The position numbers were made by a program, and so were the translations under genes. Positions 30,973 to 40,920 of a stretch of DNA of 64,000 nucleotides are shown here, one piece after another. This DNA is from Pachyseris speciosa (Eukaryota; Cnidaria; Anthozoa; Scleractinia; Pachyseridae): the NCBI GenBank assembly GCA_016490735.1, contig JAEMWC010000372.1, forward strand, positions 377,501-441,500, read 5' to 3'. The notes under the pieces were generated by a model that made no database searches, had not been told where the DNA came from, and saw only the letters and a list, made by a program, of their open reading frames with translations. Position 1 is the stretch's first letter. Every line of letters begins with the position of its first letter.

Positions 30973-32372
30973 AGAAGGAGAAAACGACAGTTGGAGCAGC
31001 CACAGTGCAGACCGACACTCTCTGAGTGGAATCGGCTAAGAAGAGTAGTCGCTTGGCTGATCAAAGCCTTCCAGGCACGGACTCGTCCGCAGTCCCAATA
31101 TGAATCGGACGGTGCCCCAGAGAGGAGATTAAAGTGTGATCCCGTGTACCTGCCAGCCTTCGATTTAGACAAGGCAGATAAGATGACTGTAAAGGCTGTA
31201 CAGAGATAGTCATTCCCCAGTGATGAGTCATTGTTGAAAGGCAGCCTCGCTCGACTTAAACCGTCGACGACGATGGAATTTTGCGTGTGGGAGGACGACT
31301 AAAGCAATCGAATTTGCTGTATGATGGCAAACATCCAATGATACTGCCAGGGAAACATCCTGTGTCAGAGTTAATAATTTGCCATTATCATCATTCAAAT
31401 GGACATGCAGGAAGTTACCATGTTCTGGTTGAGATGCGACAACAGTTTTGGAGGAGTCTCCGCAGTCAAGCCCATCCTCAGTAAGTGTCAAGTGTTCAGA
31501 CGACAGAATGCTAAATTGGCAGAGCAGATAACTGCGCCGTTGCCAGTAGTTTGTTTTGTCGTCAGATAGTCACAGAATCATCTAGCCCTTTGCAGCAGTA
31601 GGACTGGACTATTTCGGACCGCTCTACGTGAAGATGGGACCTGACGAAGAGAAATCCCATCCTGAACAAGTGGTGCGGATGCAATTTACTTGCTTTAGGT
31701 GTCGGGCGGTGCACATAGAAGTCGCGGAAGACCTCTCCACAGATAGTTTCATCAACGCAGTTTTGCGCTTTGTTGGGAGACAGCGATAACAGAACTAATT
31801 TTAGAGGAGCTGAGTTAGACGCCGTTAAGGCCTTGAAGGTGTGGGATCAAGAGAAGATCCAGGCTTCGTTAACTCAGAGGTATTGACTGGAAGTTCAATC
31901 CGCCTGCAGCGAGCCACCAAGGTGCGTTTGGGAACGCCTCATCCGTTCTATCAGAAGAATCTTACTCTCGTTGGTGGGAGAGCGTCTTGTTAACGATAAA
32001 CAACTAAGAACATTTTTAGTCGAGGTGGAGAAGATTTTGAACGACAGACCCATTCCACCCGTCTCAAGCGACCCACAGGATTTAGAGGCACTGACACCGA
32101 ACCACATTCTTCTCCTCCGTCAGAATTTGTTCTTACCTCCATACGAACTCGAAGAATCTGATCGATCCAAGGCCAGATGGAAGCACGTTCAAGTACTGTC
32201 GAAAAGGTTCTGGCAGAGGTGGATGAAAGAATGCTTGCCCACACTACAGGAACGCCAGAAATGGCTGCATCCTAGACCTAACTTCAAAGTAGGAGATTTG
32301 GTCCTGATGGCAGACAAGAATGCTCCCGGGGCAGTGGCCAAAAGCATTGGTCGAGCAAGTATTTCCTAACAG
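30973..32372 (+). pseudogene. BEL/Pao integrase, degraded, with intact C-terminal domain
   Basis: In order: a linker (WNRLRRVVAWLIKAFQ), MRVGGRLKQSNLLYDGKHPM, the H2C2 start (CHYHHSNGHAGSYHVL, then a decayed Cys pair), VGLDYFGPLYVKMG-like sequence across shifted frames, CFRCRAVHIEVAEDLSTDSF, and NFRGAELDAVKAL without the usual SDNGT. Then a 132-codon open frame at 31971-32369: ALTPNHILLLRQN, RWKHVQVLSKRFWQRWMKE and PNFKVGDLVLMADKNAPG. The last part is the BEL/Pao-specific C-terminal domain. The loss of the second catalytic Asp region is an internal deletion near 31790. Confidence 0.85.
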
Positions 32373-32527
32373 TGAAGACATGATACGTCAAGTTGTCGTT
32401 CAAACCGCACGAGATGGAGTCTACCGCTGAGACACATGAAAGCTGCGTATGTTGGAAGAACAATTGCTTAGTTGCCTTGAAGAAGGGTAGGAGCCCAGGC
32501 TTTCAATAACTTGCCACCGCATCTAAA

Positions 32528-33256
32528 GGAAGTTGACTCTATAGCTTGATATTATTTTTTAGAGTTTTGGTAAAGCTTTTGGAGTTTGTAGAGTCTCAAT
32601 TTACTTAGTTATATAATTCTTGGTTTTTAACCATCGACATTGTACATAGTTTTTACATTTTCCTGATGGTTAATCTGTCATAGCCATTTTTCTTTTAATT
32701 GTCAATTTTTTAGTTACCCAGGGCACCCATTTATAACAACATCAGCTGACAGGTTTACCCTGATTAAATATGTTATTATTATTATTATTAATTATTATTG
32801 TTATTATTATTATTATTATTATTATTAGGAATCCGTGTGTGTTGAGTTTCATAAGGAGAGTGACCATCGATATCATTGTTAGCATGGACAGGAAGTTGAC
32901 TCTATGGCTTGATGATATTATTTTTTAGAGTTTTGGTAAAGCTTTTGGAGTTTGTAGAGTCTCAATTTACTTAGTTGTATAATTCTTAGTTTTTAACCAT
33001 CGACATTGTACACAGTTTTTACATTTTCCTGATGGTTAATCTGTCATAGCCATTTTTCTTTTAATTGTCAATTTTTTAGTTACCCAGGGCACCCATTTAT
33101 AACAGCATCAGCTGACCGGTTTACCCTGATTAAATATGTTATTATTATTATTATTAATTATTATCATTATTATTATTATTATTATTATTATTAGGAATCC
33201 GTGTGAGTTGAGTTTCATAAGGAGAGTGACCGTCGATATCATTGTTAGCATGGACA
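32528..33256 (+). repeat. ~365-bp tandem duplication in the 3' LTR region of the old BEL/Pao element
   Basis: Copy 1 (32528-32890) and copy 2 (32891-33256) start GGAAGTTGACTCTAT and end GTTAGCATGGACA. They differ at scattered bases and in the length of an (ATT)n tract inside each. The duplication lies downstream of the integrase and within the span to the LTR end at 33673, so it may represent a duplicated part of the LTR. Confidence 0.88.
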
Positions 33257-33416
33257 GTTCTGTCAGAGACATCCTTAATTCAGTTACAGAAGAGTTGTTG
33301 TTTTAAGAAACCATAGGATACTTTGAACAGTCTGTTAGAGTTAAGGTTTAAAAACACTTGGAATGAGTACTAGTTTATCTCCGTAGAAAGACTCCCTGAT
33401 CGTCTTTGGGGTCGGG

Positions 33417-33435
33417 TGGGGGGGGGGGGGGGGGA
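33417..33435 (+). repeat. G homopolymer run
   Basis: About 18 consecutive G preceded by GGGGTCGGGT. It could form a G-quadruplex, and is also an assembly-error hot spot. Confidence 0.8.
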
Positions 33436-33699
33436 GCATGTAAGCTTCAATTCGTGCTTTTTGGAAGATTATATACAGTAACTTGTGGGTATTTTTGTTG
33501 CCATTTGCTCATATCCGCACCTAGCTTACTAGCGCCTAGGTTTACACATTTCGCCTGTATTTCTCTCAACGAATAGTTCACTTCGCCATTAAGTTCGGCG
33601 TTTGTTTTGCTTTTAATTTTGTCATTTAGTAATTAAGAAGGAACGCATAGAAGTTATTGAGACTGAATTCTACATAGCAGTTGAAAGGAGGAATGAATA

Positions 33700-34670
33700 A
33701 TAATAATAACAATAATAATAATAATAAACTTTATTTTTCGAGGGTGGCACTTGACAGTATAAAATACTGATAAACTCGTGGCCCTCTAAAGAAATTAAAA
33801 ATAAACACATATACATGTAAATAATGAAGTAATAAAATTAGCCTATAAACAATTAAAATATGATTAACCTTAAGTTAAGATAGAATATATGAATATAAAA
33901 AGGAAGAAAAGCCTAAGATATAGTAAAATGATGAACATCTTCATAGGACACTAAAAGATACTTAAATAAAGACTTCTTCAAAATTTCTAAACTAGAGGTA
34001 CTCTTAATTTCATTGGGAAGTGAATTCCAAAACCTGGTGGCTGATACTTGAAAAGTCCTAGCACCTTTTGCATGATTCTCTTTTATACTTTGGACAAATT
34101 AAATTCAAAGACCCATATCTACTTTGTCCTTCACTAGAACGTATGTTGATATTTCGTTTGAGTAATTGTAGCCTACAATTGGGACGCACCCCATACAAAC
34201 GTTTGTAAACTAATGGGAATATATTAATCATGGCTTCATGAAAAAAAGGTAACCAATTAAGTTCTCTAAAAAGATCTACACTATTTGCTATAGTGTCAGC
34301 ATTGAGAATAATGCATGTGGCACACTTCTGTAGCCTGAAAACCTTATTTAAATTATCCACAGCTGTGGAGACCCACACACTAGAACCATACATCATAGTT
34401 TGCTTTATCATGGCATTATAATGAAGAATTCGTTGATCTAAAGGTAAATAACGCCTGATTTTTTTTCAAAACAGCAATACGCTGTGTATGCTTCTTACAT
34501 AGATTATCAATATGCTCATTAAAACTAAGCCGAGTGTCAATAATTACATCTAACAGTTTTTGAGACTGCTGAATCATTACTTTTATTTGAAAAGAATTGT
34601 TTGATATTTCTTCATACAACAAAACATAAATAGTATAAATGGCTTGCATTTTACACAGTCATCATTACCA
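33700..34670 (-). mobile_element. L2/CR1-like LINE 3' fragment
   Basis: On the minus strand the RT C-terminal region reads TMMYGSSVWVSTAVDNLNKV, RLQKCATCIILNADTIANSV, LFRELNWLPFFHEAMIN, LVYKRLYGVRP and RYGSLNLICPKYKRES, then a 3' UTR with an (AAT)n tract at 33700-33725. The upstream segment (34650-34420) encodes LLDVIIDTRLSFNEHIDNLC-like sequence in a separate frame. It is 5'-truncated and broken. Confidence 0.85.
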
Positions 34671-34673
34671 CTG

Positions 34674-34869
34674 TTAGTATATACCACACAAGTGAATAGT
34701 GCTTTTTGCGTGCTCTGATTGGTTAACTCGGAGGTGATTGGCAAGTACTATTCACCTCCGAGCAGTCAGAGCACGAGATTTTAAAATTTCCGACTGCTTG
34801 TCGGTATAATGTCACACATAAAGTAATGTTTTGGTCCGCTAATTATTCAGCTTGTGTGGTATATACTAA
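34674..34869. mobile_element. MITE with TTAGTATATACCACACAAG inverted ends
   Basis: TTAGTATATACCACACAAG at the left is matched by its reverse complement at the right end, with one internal mismatch region. An inner pair (CTCGGAGGTGA/TCACCTCCGAG) makes most of the element fold back. There is no ORF. It lies between the LINE fragment and the retrozyme monomer. Confidence 0.85.
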
Positions 34870-34889
34870 AACAAATTCACCTCTGTGTC

Positions 34890-35130
34890 GGTGAAAGTGG
34901 TGGATATTTAGCTTTGCCATGCTGATGAGGCCTAACAAGGCCGAAACAGCTGTCCATCGCTGCTAATGCTTGGGCTCAAACTTTGCTTTGGTAGATTTAA
35001 GGGGTAATGCCCGCTACCTTGTGGCCTTAGTGCCCTTTGAGTGGCTTCAGCTTACTTGATCATATTAATTTGTGAAGTATTCTTGTCACTCCAGCCACAT
35101 CCCACAAGCTTTACATTTTCATTGCTCCTT
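34890..35130 (+). mobile_element. Solitary retrozyme monomer, diverged
   Basis: The sequence from the hammerhead through TGGTAGATTTAAGGGGTAATG and CCAGCCACATCCCACAAGCT matches the 250-bp unit at 7.3-8.2 kb with a few percent divergence. Only one unit is present and the 5' portion differs from the array units. A second genomic locus in the same window shows that the family is dispersed. Confidence 0.85.
34906..34968 (+). ncRNA. Hammerhead ribozyme in the solitary retrozyme copy
   Basis: CTGATGA (34922-34928), the GGCC/GGCC stem II, GAAA and palindromic ACAGCTGT are identical to the array copies, with predicted cleavage after 34954. Stem I is weakened: CATCGC faces GCCATG with one mismatch, and the outer helix has only a few pairs. 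The core could still be active as a dimer. Confidence 0.8.
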
Positions 35131-35132
35131 TT

Positions 35133-35222
35133 GGTAATAGATCACAGAAGATGTCAAAATGTCTGCAGCTCATGTGCCAAAACACATTTTAACATCTTCT
35201 GTGACTGATTACTGAACAGACA
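35133..35222. repeat. Hairpin with TAATAGATCACAGAAGATGT arms
   Basis: GGTAATAGATCACAGAAGATGTCAAAATGT and its near reverse complement flank a ~25-base centre. It looks like an internally deleted MITE directly downstream of the retrozyme copy. Confidence 0.75.
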
Positions 35223-35530
35223 CATGACAAAAAAGGAACTAAGTGGTAAACTATAATACCTGATTCTGAAGTTATATGAATGTGTGAAAATCATATATTG
35301 TATATGATACGTGATTCTCTTATAAATCTTATGTAAATCTTACAAATCTTATAAATCTTACATAAATCGTAGATTAGTTACAAAGGAAGAAATGTGTGGG
35401 ATGGAAAAAAATTCGTGCAAGGCTTGTGCCTCAGAAAAAAAAATCCTGCAGACAAGTGGGCTTTGAAAATTTCTTGCACCGCAAATTTTTCACCTCCCCT
35501 CCGGTTATTTTTAATGGTCCGTCCCTAATA
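35223..35530. other. Spacer with short TAAATCTTA repeats
   Basis: Around 35320-35370 the words AAATCTTA and ATAAATCTTAC recur five or six times. Nothing else is recognised. Confidence 0.5.
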
Positions 35531-35861
35531 CACATGTCATCGGCTTCCCCGTGAGGTTGACCCCTGGGCTAACCAGGGGGATTGTAAAATCAGTCAAGCA
35601 AACTTGATGAATTTCCCCGGGGGGTCGGGGAATCTCTCAAGACAAAGTCCCCAGGGTGACTGAGGTGTCTCTCAGCTGAAAATCCCTGTAACGTCCTTTT
35701 CAAACTTGTGAATTCCCTCACCCCCTAATCTTTGATCGTAAAACAATGTCAAGATTTTCCCCTACCATCGGGCAAAGAATCCCATCCATCTGCTTGTATT
35801 CCCCCACATATCTCCCTGGTAGGCCCGGGGATTGACCCCACGGGGAAGCCGATGACATGTG
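35531..35861. mobile_element. MITE with CACATGTCATCGGCTTCCCC inverted ends
   Basis: The first ~45 bases and the last ~45 bases are inverted copies (CACATGTCATCGGCTTCCCC, then a GGTTGACCCC-type block). The centre is rich in CCCC/GGGG runs. There is no ORF. Confidence 0.85.
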
Positions 35862-36492
35862 CATAATAGACTAAGTGCATACATATTGGGTCAGAGTCTT
35901 CGACACATTCGCAAGGTGTGAGATTTTCGGGTCTGAGTTTTCAAGACACCGACAGGCTCTCAGTTTTTCAGTTCAGCAGTGGCCAGTTTCTCAAACCTTC
36001 CGAAGATTTACAGCCATCTCGGTATCGAATTGGCTGTAATTTTACGCGCAAACGAGCCCAGTGAACTCCTCCATCTTGTAACCCAGCCTTAACACAGAAG
36101 ACATTGAATTTCGTACCTTCTCTCCATATGGAAGCAGAATTTCATCAATTCTTCGAGCACAAAACCTTCCAACATCTGGCTCGACACGTCGGCCACATTT
36201 GTTTACAGTTTAATCCCGAACCAGTCTGTACGCGACCTGTGGTAATCAATTCAAAATAAAATTCACGTGTTCCACTCCGCCATGACAGAATCCGAAGAAT
36301 ATCCAACTCCTTGAGCGCAGCTAAGGCTCTTGTATCAACGTACGTATATCCGTTATATTTATTTCCGTTATATTTATTGCTATATTTGCTAAGTAAAACG
36401 GGCCTAAATAATAAATAAAATTAGTCGAGATATGTTGTGAAACTAAAAATTTTCTTTAAATATCTTTGTTTCATCACATTATGGCCGTACTT
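35862..36492. other. Spacer upstream of the tRNA gene
   Basis: No ORF or repeat of note. A short direct duplication, CCGTTATATTTATT, occurs at about 36350-36378. Confidence 0.5.
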
Positions 36493-36574
36493 GCTGTGAT
36501 GGCCGAGTGGTTAAGGCGTTGGACTTGAAATCCAATGGGATCTTCCCGCGCAGGTTCGAACCCTGCTCGCAGCG
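36493..36574 (+). tRNA. tRNA-Ser (anticodon UGA)
   Basis: The 82-nt sequence folds as a type II tRNA. The acceptor stem GCTGTGA/TCGCAGC has one G-T pair. The A box TGGCCGAGTGG, anticodon loop CTTGAAA (UGA at 36526-36528) in a TTGGA/TCCAA stem, a long variable arm (TGGGATCTTCCCG) and B box GGTTCGAACCC are all present. It closely resembles vertebrate tRNA-Ser(UGA). There is no intron and no encoded CCA. A T-run follows, so it is very likely functional. Confidence 0.95.
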
Positions 36575-36663
36575 ATACCTTTTTTTTTTTTTTCCATATC
36601 ATTTTTCTTTACCGTTTTTCGCTCGCAGCGATATCTTTTTTTTTCCATATCATTTTTTCTTTA
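36563..36663 (+). repeat. Tandem duplication of the tRNA 3' end and terminator
   Basis: GCTCGCAGCGATA, a T-run and CCATATCATTTTTCTTTA occur first at the tRNA 3' end and again about 52 bp downstream with minor changes. The second copy is a stub containing only the last dozen tRNA bases plus a second T-run. Confidence 0.85.
36580..36595 (+). terminator. RNA polymerase III T-run terminator
   Basis: Fifteen or so T residues start six bases after the tRNA 3' end, far more than the four needed to stop RNA polymerase III. Confidence 0.85.
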
Positions 36664-36879
36664 TCGTCTTGGTTTTAGCTCTGCAGTATACGTTTTCCAA
36701 AATGAAATAAATTCATCCTTAATGAAGTTCCCTTCCAAAGATCATTAAAAAAAAAAAAAAACTCCACTTTGCTCGATCTTGTTCGTCGTACAAAAGCCTT
36801 TTGTTGACGAGCCAATCATAGCGCGTACTCGAATTCTAATACACGGAATAAGCTTCGCATGTTCAGTTATGGAACGAGA

Positions 36880-37350
36880 TTGAACTCATAGAAAAGACTG
36901 CGCATCGAACAAAATCGAACGTTCGATGAAGTTCGATTTTAATTTACAAAAACAAAATTATCGAACTACATCGAACTTTAGGTACCTAAAATAATTCAGA
37001 GTTGAGACAGTACGCAAGAGTCTACGCAAGGCCATCTGAATTTTTGTTGCCATTTTTACATCAAACACCAATGAAGTTACGGTTATGTCAAGGCGGACAG
37101 CTTCTCTCGCGCTACATTGTAATGATTGAGCGTTGCTATAAGAATAAATTAGTTACACAAGTTCATTGGACCAGACACTCTATATTTTGGATTTGATTCT
37201 GAACAAAATCGAACGTTTTAGTACGATTTTGTTCGGAAATCGAACAAACAAATTTTGTGTTCGATTTCGTCCGATGACCAAACAAAAAGTAAATCGAACT
37301 CAATCGCTCGATACATGGTTCGATTGACTTCGATTCAGTTTGTTGGGAAT
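36880..37350. repeat. Cluster of TCGAACAAAATCGAAC motifs
   Basis: ATCGAAC/GTTCGAT words occur more than fifteen times on both strands in two groups (36895-36980 and 37195-37335), with roughly inverted arrangement around an ordinary centre. This looks like subterminal repeats of a non-autonomous DNA transposon. Exact ends were not found. Confidence 0.6.
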
Positions 37351-37458
37351 TTCTTTCCATGTGATACCCCTGGTACTAAAGACAAAAGGGCAGTTTTCCT
37401 TTTTTCGGCCCGACTGTAGTTGTAGGCCGGTCCCCTTTTAAGCGGCCACCTATTTAGC

Positions 37459-37740
37459 CAGGCCCGGCCAGGTAAAGGGGGGGGGGGGGGGGGGGTGTAG
37501 CGGGATACCAATATACCTAATTTTTTTCCAAGTAAGATACCAATATACCTTAAAATTTTAAAACGTGTGATACTTCTAACCTAAAATCATCTTAAAGCAT
37601 TTAATTCATGGCTGTATACCGAATACCTAAAATTCAGGAAGAACCAGATACCTTATACCCGAATTGTAACATAAAAATACGATATACCTGAATTAAAATG
37701 GCCCTAGATACCGTATACCCAAAGCCCCTGGCCGGGCCTG
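37459..37740. mobile_element. MITE with CAGGCCCGGCCAGG ends and TTTAGC duplication
   Basis: CAGGCCCGGCCAGG at the left is inverted as CCTGGCCGGGCCTG at the right. TTTAGC flanks both sides (37453-37458 and 37741-37746). Inside, a run of ~19 G is followed by repeated GATACCAATATACC and ATACCTAAAA words. There is no ORF. Confidence 0.85.
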
Positions 37741-37746
37741 TTTAGC

Positions 37747-39500
37747 GGCCACCCCATTTTAAAGCGGCGGACAGTAATCAAAGTCCCGAGACTTTTTGCC
37801 GGTATTCTTACACCATTGTAATTAAACTTTTGTTAAGCGCAACTTTTCGTCCGCTAAAGGTACGTTTTCCAACCAGTTTTCACCCAAAGGGGCAACCTGA
37901 AATCTGATAGACTTAGTTCAGCTACACTTGGAAGAAAGAGACTACAGCTGGGAGGCCTAAAAGGAAGGTCAACTGCTCTGGCAATAGCATTCGAACACTT
38001 CTTTATTGCAGTGTTAACTAGCGTGAACCTTCACGGCGATCAGGTAAGCATACAATAATCCACATGATAAACTCTAATAAATCGAAATAAAGGTAAATAC
38101 AGCACAATGTAAGAATAGAGGGCTCCAAAATATGAAAACTTTTCGCCAGCCACTGACATTTCGACCGCATGTTTGATTTTTTTGGCGGAAACTCTCCAGA
38201 CCACTTGCCGCGCTTTGGCCTAATGTTTGGATGTAGATAAACCTATCAGTTGGTCAAAATAAGGTATGGATCGTAATGTCGCTCCGCCAACAAACAACAA
38301 GAACAACAAACAACAAACAACAAGAAGACCAAGCTTCTGTACAGCTTTATCTGGAGAATAAAATTCAAGGGCGAGTGCTTGATTATAATAAATCTTAACA
38401 GTCAGTCTTGGTTAAAATTGTGAGGATAAAAAATTAAAGTGGGTTTGCATTCAAACCGACAACAGCCTATGACAGCTATCACAGATTAACATAACACAAT
38501 CATTACAGGCATCTTTGTTCTTTAAATGAAATAATTTTGCCACCAGAAAGTTGATATGTACCGCGAAAGTCGTGGGTTATAGATTGGAAATTTACCCACT
38601 CCCGGAACCAAATAAACTGCAGGATTCTCAGTATGACGCTCGGGAAAAAAAATGCGATTTCTGAGAAATACGTGGATTGTGGTTAGGGATTGTGGTAAAT
38701 TATCACCCGTGAGCCGGATCAGTAATCGAACTTAACCACGCCCCTCATGGCACAGTAGCGTAAGTTGCGTAATCACGCACATAAGATCACCAACGCTGCG
38801 TTATCGCGCGACACCAAAGTAAGGAACGACAAAATAATCTAGCCCTCAATTGCTGTGTCCTTGTTTATTTACACTCGCGATTAGTATAGTCTGAAAAAAA
38901 ACAAAACGAAGCAAAATCAAGTGGATGTGGTTGTTTACTTCTGTTTGATTCAGCGAACCCACCGGGATCGCCATGCAATTTATCTTTTCATCGAGTTAAT
39001 TTGTTTTCATTAAAACTCATATTTACTGAGTAATTTGAGAGTACTGTAGTTATCAGCTTGTACAGCCCCGCCCCTTGATTATTATTATTATTTATTTTTT
39101 GTTTTTTTTTTTCTTTTGTACATGTATGTGTTTTTTTCATTGTTATTGGAGCTTAAGAAAAAATGCTTTAGCTGCAAACGTTCTTCTTCTTATATGGTGG
39201 TTAATTTGGACCTGTAACTGTAAAAGTCAAACAAGAGTGAAGCACATGATGTTTTCAATTAATTCATGGAAGTGGCAGTTCAGTTCAGCAGACGTTCGTG
39301 GGCAAGGAACGCGTGACGAGCCCAAAGACGTCTGCGAAGGAGGCTAGCTCTAGCCAAGATAAATAAAAAATCGCAAACAATATTGACTGCCCTTGAGATC
39401 TTCGTAAGCTACTACAATGTCTTTGCATCCCGAACACCTTAATTCATTAAACAAGGGTTTCATGCAAATCGGTTCGCATCTTCTTAATGTTGTAACACTC
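37747..39500. other. Spacer without recognised genes
   Basis: AT-rich sequence. A CAACAAACAACAAGAA-type simple repeat lies at about 38285-38325, and a GATTATTATTATTATTTATT tract at about 39077. A 90-codon ORF at 39075 begins in the T-rich tract and is not convincing. Confidence 0.5.
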
Positions 39501-39590
39501 ATTTTAGTATTTTAGTTATAGTATCCCCAATTAAGTCCGTGAGGGCTGAATACTCCGACACTGAAATAAAGGTTACTACTACTACTATCG
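39500..39590 (+). mobile_element. 3' tail of a LINE or SINE
   Basis: TGAGGGCTGAATACTCCGAC, CTGAAATAAAGGTTACTACT and an (ACT)n run resemble the 3' end of L2/CR1-type retroposons. Only the tail is visible. Confidence 0.45.
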
Positions 39591-40920
39591 TGGGCTTTGC
39601 TTCAGTGTCGTCGGCATGTCACGTTCATCAAAGGTTACGGTTTCCTTGGGCCGGCCGAGACATTTTGCTCATTGACCAAGGACAAAACACATAAAAACTG
39701 TTTTTGTTCGACAGAGTGGTGATTCAAGAATTAAAAGTAAACATTTCCGGTAAGCTTGCTTAGAAATTAAGAATTCACCACAGTTGAGAAGAGAGTATAT
39801 AGTTTAATTTTTTTACAGAGAACCTTAAACTGACCTTATTGCGGCTAAAGAGTCATCTATTTTAGATTTGTAATCTTTTCGCTTCTACACTTACCTAGTA
39901 GTGTGGAGACAGGGTTAAAGCAAAAATAAATCTATAAGGGACGAAAAGTAAAAGAAGAAAACAAAAACAGAAAAAATTAAAACAAAGAAGGCAGCGTTTT
40001 ATCCCAATAACACCTAATAGCAGATTAATGTATTACGTAAACCAAGAAATGAATTTGCGTTGATTTATAATGGCCGCTGGAAAAAAATAAGATTTATTAA
40101 ATTAAAAATTAAACAATTTAAGAGGCAATAAAGTGGCTGGCTTCCTTTTAATGCTGTCACCTCATATATTATTTTCTCGAAACACCAGCCCATAACATAA
40201 CTACCACGTATTAAAACTCGCATATTGAATTTTTTTGGATAAAGGTTACTACTACTACTATCGTGGGCTTTGCTTCAGTGTCGTCGGCATGTCACGTTCA
40301 TCAAAGGTTACGGTTTCCTTGGGCCGGCCGAGACATTTTGCTCATTGACCAAGGACAAAACACATAAAAACTGTTTTTGTTCGACAGAGTGGTGATTCAA
40401 GAATTAAAAGTAAACATTTCCGGTAAGCTTGCTTAGAAATTAAGAATTCACCACAGTTGAGAGAGAGAGTATATAGTTTAATTTTTTTACAGAGAACCTT
40501 AAACTGACCTTATTGCGGCTAAAGAGTCATCTATTTTAGATTTGTAATCTTTTCGCTTCTACACTTACCTAGTAGTGTGGAGACAGGGGTAAAGAAAATA
40601 GAAAAATAAATCTATAAGGGACGAAAAGTAAAAGAAGAAAACAAAAACAGAAAAAAATTAAAACAAAGAAGGCAGCGTTTTATCCCAATAACACCTAATA
40701 GCAGATTAATGTATTACGTAAACGAAGAAATGAATTTGCGTTGATTTTATAATGGCCGCTGGAAAAAAATAAGATTTATTAAATTAAAAATTAAACAATT
40801 TAAGAGGCAATAAAGTGGCTGGCTTCCTTTTAATGCTGTCACCTCATATATTATTTTCTCGAAACACCAGCCCATAACATAACTACCACGTATTAAAACT
40901 CGCATATTGAATTTTTTTGG
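39566..40920. repeat. 673-bp tandem duplication
   Basis: Copy 1 (39566-40238) and copy 2 (40239-40920) are nearly identical, differing by a handful of indels in A-runs and a few substitutions. Both start ATAAAGGTTACTACTACTAC and end GAATTTTTTTGG. The high identity means a recent event or an assembly artefact. No gene is recognised inside. Confidence 0.93.

Larger units (their letters stand above)
23397..33673 (+). mobile_element. Decayed BEL/Pao LTR retrotransposon with two nested insertions
   Basis: Plus-strand order is LTR remnant, Gag, (insertions), Gag zinc knuckles, protease remnant, RT, RNase H, integrase and 3' LTR region. All domains are of BEL/Pao type but broken by many frameshifts, stops and deletions. 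A 22-bp sequence containing GTTATTGAGACTGAATTCTA is shared by the left remnant (23419-23440) and the right end (33651-33672), marking the LTR ends. The left LTR is truncated at 5' by MITE sequence. This copy is clearly older than the BEL/Pao element at 12.8-17.0 kb. Confidence 0.85.

Noticed and set aside
38280..38330. CRISPR-like spacing in CAACAAACAACAAG repeats
   Set aside because: It is a simple-sequence tract without spacers, in animal DNA.
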